The notes below the pieces were generated by a model. The model was not told the origin of the DNA. It saw only the letters and a list, made by a program, of their open reading frames with translations, and ran no database searches. A stretch of 20,319 nucleotides of DNA from an uncultured Alphaproteobacteria bacterium (GTDB taxonomy: Bacteria; Pseudomonadota; Alphaproteobacteria; RF32; CAG-239). The stretch spans positions 1 to 20,319 of the forward strand of contig CAJUCZ010000028.1 in NCBI GenBank assembly GCA_910585375.1. Reading direction: 5' to 3'. Position numbers and translations under genes: made by a program. Positions 1 through 6,813 of the stretch are shown here, piece by piece (within the stretch, counting starts at the first letter, position 1; every line of letters starts with the position of its first letter).

Positions 1-26
1 GAGAGGGAAGGAGAGGGAAGGAGAGG
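1..26. repeat. Short purine tandem repeat at window edge
   Basis: The 10-base unit GAGAGGGAAG occurs twice and then partially (GAGAGG). A related GAGGGAGGGA lies near 68. The stretch is at the very start of the window, so its full length is unknown. It may be a genuine low-complexity tract or an assembly end. Confidence 0.6.
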
Positions 27-117
27 ACTAAACATCCCATGATGAGAAAATTAAATATGAGTGCATCAGAGGGAGGGAAAAAGAATTTTTTGCAGCCTCT
101 ATTTTATTAACATAAAA

Positions 118-146
118 TTGACAGTTTAAGCTTATTATAGTATCAT
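118..146 (+). promoter_or_regulatory. Sigma70-type promoter for the PTS gene run
   Basis: TTGACA at 118-123 is separated by 17 bases from TATCAT at 141-146, an almost ideal housekeeping promoter. Transcription would start near 153, about 25 bases before the first ATG at 179. It probably serves the whole collinear run to 2950. Confidence 0.65.
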
Positions 147-178
147 CTTGTAAATAAGCTAACATACTGGAAAATACG

Positions 179-598
179 ATGGAAACACAATATTACACGC
201 TGATTGAAAAGCAGGATTTTTATGAAATTATTGAAAACAAATACGGAGAACTCGCCATTTTTATTGACGCGCGCGATGGTTCGCCGGTCAACCCTGTTTT
301 GGAATTTGACGGTAAAAAAACAGCCCTTCTGAAAAGAGACGAACGCCTTGCCGTCCGTTTGGACAATATTCATGAAGACACGCGTGACACGCTGGCGGAA
401 GCCGAAGTTGTGATGATTGTGGAACTCAAGGGCAAAATGGTTGAAAGAACTTATGCCGTTCCGGTTGAAAACGTTGAAGAAATTGTTTTTGAGGGCCGCC
501 AGACCCGCGCGGACGAACTGGTTAAAGCCAAAAGCAAAGATGACATTCTGCGTTCTTTCGGTGCGGTAAAAACTTGGACAAGCGGAAGTAACAAATAA
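179..598 (+). CDS. Unknown acidic protein upstream of PTS EIIA
   Basis: This is a 139-residue soluble protein with no signal peptide or membrane segment. I do not recognise a family. It is rich in acidic residues and beta-prone segments (for example VVMIVELKGKMVERTYAVPV around residues 77-96) and has a short helical tail with Lys/Asp. The ATG has only a weak Shine-Dalgarno but follows a strong promoter. The stop codon overlaps the start of the EIIA gene (TAATG), so the two are very likely translationally coupled. In many alphaproteobacteria the position before EIIA is held by HPr kinase. This protein has no P-loop and is not HprK. Its role, perhaps linked to the PTS, is only inferred from position. 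Confidence 0.85.
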   Translation: METQYYTLIEKQDFYEIIENKYGELAIFIDARDGSPVNPVLEFDGKKTALLKRDERLAVRLDNIHEDTRDTLAEAEVVMIVELKGKMVERTYAVPVENVEEIVFEGRQTRADELVKAKSKDDILRSFGAVKTWTSGSNK

Positions 599-1023
599 TG
601 ACAGAAAATAATTCAGGCAATAAAATTATCGGTCTTGTGCTGGTAACGCACGGCAATTTGGCTCAGGAATTTATTTCGGCAATGCAGCATGTTGTCGGCA
701 GACAGGAGAAAGTCGAAGCTGTCTGCATCGGACCGGAAGACGATATGGAAATGCGCCGTTCCGAGATTTTGAAAAAAGTCGAAGCGGCTGACAGCGGCAA
801 AGGCGTTGTGGTTTTGACCGATATGTTTGGCGGCACGCCGTCAAATCTGGCCATTTCCATTATGGATCGGGCCAATGTTGAGATTATTGCCGGTGTTAAT
901 CTGCCGATGCTGATAAAAATCGCCTCCCTGCGTAAAGAGAAAAATCTCAAAGAAACTGTTTCCGGAGCACAGGAAGCCGGAAAAAAATACATTAACATCG
1001 CTTCGCAGATTTTGGGAATGTAG
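598..1023 (+). CDS. PTS EIIA component, mannose family
   Basis: This single-domain EIIA of the mannose/fructose family (141 residues, the usual length) accepts phosphate from HPr. The active-site His18 lies in VTHGNLA, and the family motif LTDMFGGTPSN follows at residues 73-83, with Asp75 placed to assist. It is cytoplasmic. There is no EIIB or EIIC domain and no permease gene nearby. That fits the alphaproteobacterial arrangement in which EIIA and HPr work as a phosphorylation-dependent regulatory relay instead of a sugar transporter. It overlaps the upstream gene by one base and is followed two bases later by the HPr gene. The partner EI (PtsI) and HPr kinase are not in this window. The usual names are manX or ptsM-like; I leave the symbol empty. 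Confidence 0.95.
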   Translation: MTENNSGNKIIGLVLVTHGNLAQEFISAMQHVVGRQEKVEAVCIGPEDDMEMRRSEILKKVEAADSGKGVVVLTDMFGGTPSNLAISIMDRANVEIIAGVNLPMLIKIASLRKEKNLKETVSGAQEAGKKYINIASQILGM

Positions 1024-1025
1024 CC

Positions 1026-1307
1026 ATGAGTGAAGAAAAAACGCTTTCCGCCGAACTGGAAATTAAAAACCGTAAAGGGTTGCATGCCAGAGCCGCCGCC
1101 GCTTTTGTAAAAACCGTCGAAAATTTTGACGCCGAAGTGGAAGTTGAACGGATTGGCCAGTGCGTCAGCGGCTGCTCCATTATGGGGCTGATGATGCTGG
1201 CTGCCGCCAAAGGCACGACAATTCTGGTCAAAACCTCCGGAGCGCAGGCTCAGGAAGTCCTGACCGCCTTAACGGAACTGATAGACAACAAATTCGGCGA
1301 AGAATAG
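1026..1307 (+). CDS. ptsH: Phosphocarrier protein HPr
   Basis: HPr (93 residues) relays phosphate from enzyme I to EIIA proteins. The catalytic His20 is in GLHARAAA. The regulatory serine is Ser51 in CSIMGLM, equivalent to Ser46 of classical HPr, because the His-Ser spacing is the same 31 residues. An intact serine site with a hydrophobic Ile-Met-Gly-Leu context suggests an HPr kinase/phosphorylase exists elsewhere in the genome. That is typical of alphaproteobacteria, where HPr(Ser-P) feeds into signalling. It begins two bases after the EIIA stop and shares its operon. Confidence 0.96.
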   Translation: MSEEKTLSAELEIKNRKGLHARAAAAFVKTVENFDAEVEVERIGQCVSGCSIMGLMMLAAAKGTTILVKTSGAQAQEVLTALTELIDNKFGEE

Positions 1308-1312
1308 CCCCG

Positions 1313-2233
1313 ATGAAAGACAAGGCGCCGCGTAATAAAACCATAGAACTCTCTGCCAAAGAAGAGAAGCTTTACGCCGCCCGCAGCATCAAACTGACAC
1401 GACCTGCCGCTTTGTCTGACGTTCTGAATAAAACAATTTGTCAGGATTCGTTAAAAGCCATGGATTTTCTGCCGGACAAATGCGTTGATCTGATGGTGGT
1501 CGATCCGCCGTATAACCTGACCAAAAACTTTGCATCCACCACTTTTAAGGAAACAGACGTCAAAACCTATAAAAAATGGCTGGACAAATGGCTCAAAAAA
1601 ACCGTTCGCCTTTTGAAGGACAATGCCTCCGTTTATATCTGTTCCGACTGGAAAACCTCTATTGTCATTCCTGAAATTGCCGGCAAATATTTTGTTTTGC
1701 AAAACCGCATATCCTGGGAGCGGGAAAAAGGCCGCGGTGCACAAAACAATTGGAAAAACTGCTTGGAAGACATCTGGTTTTTCACGCTTTCCGACAAATA
1801 TTTGTTTAATATTAATGCTGTAAAAATGCAAAAAGAAGTAATTGCGCCTTACCGTGATAAAAATGGCACTCCCAAAGATTGGGTTGACAACGGAGAAAAA
1901 AAGTACCGGTTGACTCACCCGTCAAATATCTGGACGGACATTTCCATTCCTTTTTGGTCAATGCCCGAGAATACGCCGCACCCGACCCAGAAACCCGAAA
2001 AACTGATTGCCAAACTGATTTTGGCATCCAGCAATACCGGCGATGTGGTCTTTGATCCGTTTCTTGGTTCCGGTACGACTTCGGTAACGGCCAAAAAACT
2101 CGGGCGGCAGTATATCGGCATTGAACGGGAAAAAACTTATGCCGCCATTGCCGAAAAACGTCTGGAAATGGCAGATGACAACCCGTCCATTCAGGGCTTT
2201 GAAGACGGTATTTTTAAAGCCCGCAACCAATAA
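1313..2233 (+). CDS. Orphan site-specific DNA adenine methyltransferase (beta class)
   Basis: This is a 306-residue N6-adenine or N4-cytosine methyltransferase of the beta class. The catalytic DPPY is at residues 64-67 (VVDPPYNL). The HPTQKPEKL segment and the SAM-binding FDPFLGSGTT (about 247-256) come after it, and that order defines the class. DPPY favours adenine as the target. I chose the ATG at 1313, five bases after the HPr stop. A longer reading from 1160 would only translate HPr DNA out of frame. No restriction enzyme gene is adjacent, so it is an orphan enzyme. Cotranscription with PTS genes is unusual. It lacks the C-terminal extension of CcrM, so a GANTC cell-cycle role cannot be assumed. 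Its recognition sequence cannot be read from the protein. Confidence 0.9.
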   Translation: MKDKAPRNKTIELSAKEEKLYAARSIKLTRPAALSDVLNKTICQDSLKAMDFLPDKCVDLMVVDPPYNLTKNFASTTFKETDVKTYKKWLDKWLKKTVRLLKDNASVYICSDWKTSIVIPEIAGKYFVLQNRISWEREKGRGAQNNWKNCLEDIWFFTLSDKYLFNINAVKMQKEVIAPYRDKNGTPKDWVDNGEKKYRLTHPSNIWTDISIPFWSMPENTPHPTQKPEKLIAKLILASSNTGDVVFDPFLGSGTTSVTAKKLGRQYIGIEREKTYAAIAEKRLEMADDNPSIQGFEDGIFKARNQ

Positions 2234-2242
2234 GGATTACAA

Positions 2243-2950
2243 ATGACCGATTCCATGCTTTCCGCAATTTATGCCTTTGCGCGTGATTATCATTCCAAAG
2301 ACAAATCCGGCCATGGCTTTGACCATATCCGGCGCGTTTATGAAAACGCCTGTCGCCTGCTTGAAAAAGAAAAAAAGGCCGATGCTTTTATTGTTAAGGC
2401 TGCTGCTTTATTGCATGATGTTGACGACCATAAACTGGGCGGCGACGGCCATCAGACACAAAATTTTTTGCAAAGATTGAATCTTCCCTCTGATAAAATT
2501 AATAAAATTCTGAAAGTTACCAAATCTGTCGGTTTTTCCAAGAGCGGGAGTTCTCCCGACTTTGCCTCAATTGAACAGGCTTTGGTTTCTGACGCTGATA
2601 AATTGGACGCCATGGGGGCAATCGGAATTTGCCGGACGCTGGTTTTTGGCGCAGCCCGCGGCGGAGAAATGTTTGACGAGGCGGTCTTTCCCAAAGAAAA
2701 TTTGAGCAAAGAAGAATATAAAAACCTCAACCGCAAGGAAAATAATTCAATCAACCACTTTTTTGACAAGCTGTTAAAATTGAAAAATGCCGTAAAGACG
2801 GAAGCCGCCAAAGACGAAGCGCAAAAACGCCATGACTATATGGTCGGTTTTTTGAGAGAATTCTTTGCCGAACAAAATCTGTCCGGCTGGAATGACTATC
2901 TGACGGAATATCTGAAAAAACAAAACGATTCCACGTCCTCTGCCGCATAA
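2243..2950 (+). CDS. HD-domain metal-dependent phosphohydrolase (YedJ/YpgQ-like)
   Basis: This 235-residue protein has the complete HD metal site: His28 (HGFDHIRRV), the His58-Asp59 doublet in LLHDVDD, and Asp117/Asp119 in SDADKLDAMGAIG. The SDADKLDAMGA pattern is typical of the YedJ/YpgQ group. The Bacillus member YpgQ hydrolyses nucleoside triphosphates to the monophosphate and pyrophosphate. The exact substrate here is unknown. It has no signal peptide. The ATG has a good AAGGA ribosome site and lies nine bases after the methyltransferase stop, so it closes the PTS-methyltransferase transcript. The tail after residue 190 is charged and helical. Confidence 0.88.
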   Translation: MTDSMLSAIYAFARDYHSKDKSGHGFDHIRRVYENACRLLEKEKKADAFIVKAAALLHDVDDHKLGGDGHQTQNFLQRLNLPSDKINKILKVTKSVGFSKSGSSPDFASIEQALVSDADKLDAMGAIGICRTLVFGAARGGEMFDEAVFPKENLSKEEYKNLNRKENNSINHFFDKLLKLKNAVKTEAAKDEAQKRHDYMVGFLREFFAEQNLSGWNDYLTEYLKKQNDSTSSAA

Positions 2951-3019
2951 AATTTCTGGCATTCCGCACCGGATAATGCTATAATTATTCCGGAACCTGT
3001 AAAAGCGGAAGAGTTTGTT

Positions 3020-4348
3020 ATGGGAAAAAAGGAAGCAAAAATCATCAAAAACCTGCGTTTGGGCATTCCAGCCGCAGCCTTGACCGTTGCGCCGGCAACG
3101 CTTTCCTCTGCTGAAAAGGAAGCTGCTTTTCCTGATGAAAAAACGCGTAAAACAGAAATAACCGCACCCGAAGCTAAGACTGAAAATAACGATGCCTATC
3201 GGGCGGAAGGACATTTTATTTATGATGAAGAAGGCCTCAAACATATTTCAGGTACCGACACCCTGTCCGTAACGCATGAAACTCAAAATCCCAAAACCTT
3301 TATCAAACGGCAAAAACAGAGCCTGTATGCGGCTTATGCTCAGGCCGAGGCTGACAACGAGCTTTTGCAGGCCGGTACTTTTGTCTTTGATTCCGCTCAG
3401 AAACTGAACGAACCTGAAACCGGATATTTTGACAGTGAGAAAAAATCGGTTAGGGTAAACGCTTTTGCTTTTGATCCGGAGTTTTTGGATAAACTCATCA
3501 GAAAAAGCATTGTGAACAATGATAATCTATTTGATTATTATATTGTGGAACAGGGCAGAGATATTAATGCCGTCGTTGCCGAACTCAAAGGCCCGCTGGA
3601 ACAAAAGCTTCTTAAAGAATTTAACGCTGAAAGACGAATGAAAAATACGCGGACACATGAAGAAAAACATCAGAAAAACGACCGCAGCGGCAACAATCTT
3701 GCCGGCATCAGCCCCTTGCAATATGCTCAATTGGTGCAAACAGACGAAATATCCGCCAATATTGCCGTACTTCTTGATCAGCGCCGTGAATATCTTAAAA
3801 CCGGCGATATTAATTGTTTTTCCGATAAGTTCGAATATTATAAAAAGGCTGTTGAACAAAAACAAATTGTCCCCGGCAGTAAAGTGAAAGAACTGGAAGA
3901 ACGGGAACTCTCTTTCATAATGAAGCAAACACAGCAAAACTGGCTGACCGAGTATCAAGACTCTTATCAGGGACAAATTATGGATTTGAGCGGCCGCATG
4001 ATGAAAAATCCGCTGAGTACCATTCAGCCGGATGGGAAAGAATTGGAACGCCGTGAAAGAAACGCCCTGACCTTTGAAATTAACGGCCGCAAAGTTGATT
4101 TATATGACTACCGCACCGAAGCTCCGGCAGTTTCAGATACGGTTTCTCAAAAACTTTCCGAAATGGTGAAGCAGCGTTCGCACGGACTGGGATATGGCAA
4201 GATAAAATCAGCAGCCAAAAGAAAAAAAGCGCTGGCATTGCAGATTCAGGCCAAACGCGGGCGGATTCCGGTACGGCAGTCATCTTCCCAAACAACGACA
4301 AAATCAATGGCACACACGCAAAATCGTGATATATCCGATAGTCGATAA
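3020..4348 (+). CDS. Unrecognised exported protein with HEXXH motif
   Basis: This 442-residue protein belongs to no family I can name. The N-terminus has lysines followed by a short hydrophobic stretch (GIPAAALTVAPATLSSA, residues 15-31), compatible with a weak Sec signal peptide cleaved near residue 31. Residues 213-217 read HEEKH, which fits the zincin motif HEXXH. About 26 residues later comes DEISANIAVLLDQRREYL (from 242), where Glu243 could be a third zinc ligand as in gluzincins. The C-terminus (about 395-442) is basic and low in complexity, with Ser/Thr/Gln. A TATAAT at 2980-2985 lies 35 bases upstream of the ATG, within an imperfect CCGGATAAT/ATTATTCCGG hairpin, suggesting its own promoter. 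A peptidase role is an inference from the motif. Confidence 0.85.
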   Translation: MGKKEAKIIKNLRLGIPAAALTVAPATLSSAEKEAAFPDEKTRKTEITAPEAKTENNDAYRAEGHFIYDEEGLKHISGTDTLSVTHETQNPKTFIKRQKQSLYAAYAQAEADNELLQAGTFVFDSAQKLNEPETGYFDSEKKSVRVNAFAFDPEFLDKLIRKSIVNNDNLFDYYIVEQGRDINAVVAELKGPLEQKLLKEFNAERRMKNTRTHEEKHQKNDRSGNNLAGISPLQYAQLVQTDEISANIAVLLDQRREYLKTGDINCFSDKFEYYKKAVEQKQIVPGSKVKELEERELSFIMKQTQQNWLTEYQDSYQGQIMDLSGRMMKNPLSTIQPDGKELERRERNALTFEINGRKVDLYDYRTEAPAVSDTVSQKLSEMVKQRSHGLGYGKIKSAAKRKKALALQIQAKRGRIPVRQSSSQTTTKSMAHTQNRDISDSR

Positions 4349-4396
4349 TCTAATTGTCGATATGGAAAAGTCTTTTTCTGTTATTAAATTTCTTTT

Positions 4397-4418
4397 GCTG
4401 TGATGAACAGCGGTTTTT
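4397..4418 (+). terminator. Weak terminator-like hairpin
   Basis: GCTGT (4397-4401) pairs with ACAGC (4407-4411) around a GATGA loop and is followed by GG and a run of six T. It could end the transcript of the HEXXH gene, or attenuate reading into the 43-residue gene that starts 30 bases later. Confidence 0.4.
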
Positions 4419-4440
4419 TAACAAAACAAGGAGATTTAAA

Positions 4441-4572
4441 ATGACAAACAAGAAAGAAGATATGAAAATGTCTGGTAAAAACAGTGAAGAAAAATCTGCA
4501 TCTTCACAAAAAAGCAGCAGCAAAAAGAATGCTAAATCTGCAAAATCATCCGGTTGTGGCTGCGCTGAATAA
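4441..4572 (+). CDS. 43-residue Lys/Ser-rich protein with C-terminal Cys-Gly-Cys
   Basis: The ATG at 4441 has a strong AAGGAG ribosome site eight to ten bases upstream, which decides it over an in-frame ATG at 4354 that has no such site. The product is very hydrophilic, with about ten Ser and eleven Lys, predicted to be disordered, and ends in SGCGCAE. It has no signal peptide or lipobox. Genes of this kind, with a basic disordered body and a terminal cysteine pair, are usually unnamed. The Cys-Gly-Cys could bind metal or be modified, but that is a guess. It stands alone between a weak hairpin upstream and a strong terminator 49 bases downstream, as expected for an abundant single-gene message. 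Confidence 0.7.
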   Translation: MTNKKEDMKMSGKNSEEKSASSQKSSSKKNAKSAKSSGCGCAE

Positions 4573-4620
4573 ATTAGAATAATTGCTGCTGCTAATTACA
4601 CAACTTGAAAATTTTGAAAG

Positions 4621-4656
4621 TCTCCTTACGTGATTTTATGCGTAAGGGGATTTTTT
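4621..4656 (+). terminator. Rho-independent terminator
   Basis: A 10-bp stem, TCTCCTTACG (4621-4630) with CGTAAGGGGA (4641-4650), encloses a 10-base loop and is followed by six T. It ends the 43-residue gene. Confidence 0.85.
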
Positions 4657-4702
4657 ATTGTATTATTGAGATTCCTTGACTATATTAATAAGGGTCAATT
4701 TT

Positions 4703-5341
4703 ATGATAAAGGTAATGAAAATGAAAAATTTTACAATTTTTGCCGTCTTGCTGGGATTTATGTGTGTTGCTTCACCGGTACAGGCCCAAACCGCCGCCGA
4801 TGTAAAGCAAATTGAAGACTATCTGAATAATATCAAAACCATGGAAGCCGATTTTGTTCAGGTCTCTGGCAGCGGCGGAACCGCCGAAGGCAAATTATAT
4901 ATTGCCAAACCCAATAAAATCCGCATGGAATATGCCGAACCGACTTCGGTGCTGATTGTCGGTGACGGTGACTATATCGTCTATAATGACAAAGATTTGG
5001 ATCAGGTTACCCATATTGACTATGACGATATTCCGGCCAGCCTGATTCTGGCCAACGATATTAAAATTGACGGCAAAAAAATTAAAATTACCGATTTCTA
5101 TAAGGACCCCGGACAGACATCCGTTACGTTGGATTATAAAGAAAAGGGTGACCTTGGCCCGATTACGCTGATTTTTTCGACAGACCCGTTTGAGCTGAAA
5201 CAATGGAAGATTGTTGATCCGCAGAGTGTGGAAGTCGCTGTTTCTCTTTATGGTACGCAGAAAGACTTAGACTTGGATTCTTCATTGTTTAAGTTTAAGA
5301 AAAACAAATCAACCCCTCTGAATTACAAGAACAAAAAATAG
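4703..5341 (+). CDS. lolA: Outer-membrane lipoprotein carrier protein LolA
   Basis: LolA is the periplasmic chaperone that takes lipoproteins released by LolCDE to the outer membrane. The 212-residue product has a Sec signal peptide (charged start, hydrophobic FAVLLGFMCVA, cleavage after VQA near residue 28). It then follows the LolA pattern: a helix with MEADFVQVSG, the strand GKLYIAKPNKIRMEY, the segment VGDGDYIVYNDKDLDQV, and late LKQWKIVDPQ. The ATG at 4703 has AGGG eight bases upstream and is chosen over 4676. The stop lies seven bases before xth, so the two genes are cotranscribed. LolA sequences diverge strongly, so the assignment rests on fold pattern and length. Confidence 0.88.
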   Translation: MIKVMKMKNFTIFAVLLGFMCVASPVQAQTAADVKQIEDYLNNIKTMEADFVQVSGSGGTAEGKLYIAKPNKIRMEYAEPTSVLIVGDGDYIVYNDKDLDQVTHIDYDDIPASLILANDIKIDGKKIKITDFYKDPGQTSVTLDYKEKGDLGPITLIFSTDPFELKQWKIVDPQSVEVAVSLYGTQKDLDLDSSLFKFKKNKSTPLNYKNKK

Positions 5342-5348
5342 GACGATT

Positions 5349-6158
5349 ATGGACTTTTTCAAACTGGCAACATGGAATGTCAATTCCATCAGAATCAGAC
5401 TGGACTTGTTAAAAAAACTGTCAGAACTTGAACAACCGGACATTATCTGTCTGCAGGAAGTCAAAGCCAGAGAAGAAGACTTTCCTTTTGACGCTGTCCG
5501 CGCATTGGGCTACCCGCATATTGCCCTTTACGGAATGGCCGGTTATAACGGCGTGGCAATCTTGTCAAAAACTGTTCTGAACAACGTGGAAAAACAGGAC
5601 TGGGTCGGCAAAACGGATGCCCGCCATATCAAAGCGACCGTATTTGACGATATTGAAATCAATGATATTTATATTCCGGCCGGCGGAGATATTCCCGATC
5701 CGGTTATCAATCTTTCTTTTGCCCATAAACTTACTTTTATGGATGACATTTCCGAATGGTACGAGCACCACAAAGATGAGCTTTCGCAGCGTAAAATGAT
5801 TCTGTGCGGCGATTTTAACGTTGCCCCGCGTGAAAATGATGTTTGGAGCCATAAGCAAATGCTCAAAATCGTTTCCCATACGCCGGTGGAGGTAGAACGC
5901 CTGACCCGCCTGTTTAATTCTTTGGACTTTGTCGATGTTTTGCGGGAAATTTATCCGGAACCGGAAAAAATTTATTCTTGGTGGAGCTACCGTAATCCGA
6001 ACTGGGAAACCAACAACAAAGGCCGTCGGCTTGATCACATCTGGGTCAGTCCGAATTTAAAAGACCGGATTATTACAGCCCGCATAATCAAAGAAGCCCG
6101 AAGTTGGGAACGGCCGTCTGACCATGTACCGGTTATTTTGGAAATGAAAAAAGCCTGA
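5349..6158 (+). CDS. xth: Exodeoxyribonuclease III (AP endonuclease)
   Basis: This 269-residue enzyme of the endonuclease/exonuclease/phosphatase fold cuts at abasic sites and has 3'-5' exonuclease activity in base-excision repair. All catalytic positions are present: Asn10 in ATWNVNSIR, Glu37 in LQEVK, Tyr108 in IYIPAGG, Asp155 and Asn157 in GDFNVAP, Asp229 in RRLDHIW, and Asp258-His259 in SDHVP. These match the E. coli XthA layout closely. The gene is seven bases behind lolA with an AGGA ribosome site. Its stop codon lies inside a bidirectional terminator. Confidence 0.97.
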   Translation: MDFFKLATWNVNSIRIRLDLLKKLSELEQPDIICLQEVKAREEDFPFDAVRALGYPHIALYGMAGYNGVAILSKTVLNNVEKQDWVGKTDARHIKATVFDDIEINDIYIPAGGDIPDPVINLSFAHKLTFMDDISEWYEHHKDELSQRKMILCGDFNVAPRENDVWSHKQMLKIVSHTPVEVERLTRLFNSLDFVDVLREIYPEPEKIYSWWSYRNPNWETNNKGRRLDHIWVSPNLKDRIITARIIKEARSWERPSDHVPVILEMKKA

Positions 6159-6172
6159 TGATTTCAGGCTTT
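6150..6172. terminator. Bidirectional terminator between xth and the response regulator
   Basis: AAAGCCTGA (6150-6158) pairs perfectly with TCAGGCTTT (6164-6172) around a five-base loop. T-rich flanks on both strands let it serve both convergent genes. Confidence 0.85.
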
Positions 6173-6177
6173 TGCTT

Positions 6178-6804
6178 TTATATTTTCAATTGATAGCCGC
6201 CGTCAGAGGTCAAAATAATCTGCGCCGCCGCATCCTCATGCTCCACTTTTTGCCGCAACCGGTAAATGTGCGTTTCTATTGTGTGGGTCGTTACGTCGGG
6301 ACTGTATCCCCAAACCTCTTGCAGCAACTCGTTTTTGGAAACGATTTTGTCTTTGGCTTTATAGAGGTATTTAATAATTGCCACTTCTTTTTCGGTCAGT
6401 TTTATAATTTCGTTATTGCGCAAATTCAAAATTTCTTTTTTGGAGGGCCGCAGCTCGTATTGATTAAAGTTTAAATAACCATCGCGGCTGTTTTCATAAA
6501 TATTGATTCCTGCTTGCAATAAATTTAAAAAGTTGTTGAGAACCAATGGTTTGTAAACAATATTGCTGGCTTCGGCATCTCCGGCGTCCGCACCGGAAGA
6601 AAGCAGCAAAATCGTTGGTACCTGCAACTGCTGTTTATGCAGTTCCCGTAGTCTTTCCGTATCCTCATCCACAATAATCATGTCCGGAATAACGCAAGTC
6701 TCTTCTTGGGCCACAACCGTAAAATCCGGAAGATGATATGAAATCTGATTACTCAAGTCTTCAAAAAATTTATCATTATTGGAAATCAGAAGAATATTAG
6801 GCAT
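6178..6804 (-). CDS. OmpR/PhoB-type response regulator with divergent receiver
   Basis: This 208-residue transcription factor has an N-terminal receiver-like domain (about 1-105) and a C-terminal winged helix (about 110-208). The latter has the family pattern LTEKEVAIIKYLYK, ELLQEVWGY, HTIETHIYRLRQKVE and TSDGGYQL. The receiver keeps Asp46/Asp48 in IIVDEDT as the possible phosphoacceptor and Lys85 in VYKPL. The usual N-terminal acidic pair is reduced to NND (residues 9-11), and the region between is shorter than usual. Phosphorylation may be weak or absent. An AAGGAG site precedes the ATG. It starts nine bases after the porin stop, so it is cotranscribed with that gene. No histidine kinase gene is nearby. 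Confidence 0.92.
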   Translation of the reverse strand: MPNILLISNNDKFFEDLSNQISYHLPDFTVVAQEETCVIPDMIIVDEDTERLRELHKQQLQVPTILLLSSGADAGDAEASNIVYKPLVLNNFLNLLQAGINIYENSRDGYLNFNQYELRPSKKEILNLRNNEIIKLTEKEVAIIKYLYKAKDKIVSKNELLQEVWGYSPDVTTHTIETHIYRLRQKVEHEDAAAQIILTSDGGYQLKI

Positions 6805-6813
6805 TTTTTCTCC

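Noticed and set aside
1160..1312. Longer start for the methyltransferase
   Set aside because: The added 51 residues only translate the HPr gene in another frame. The ATG at 1313 follows the HPr stop by five bases.
1313..2233. CcrM cell-cycle methyltransferase
   Set aside because: The N-terminal motif environment differs from CcrM and the CcrM-specific C-terminal extension is missing, so only the general class is assigned.
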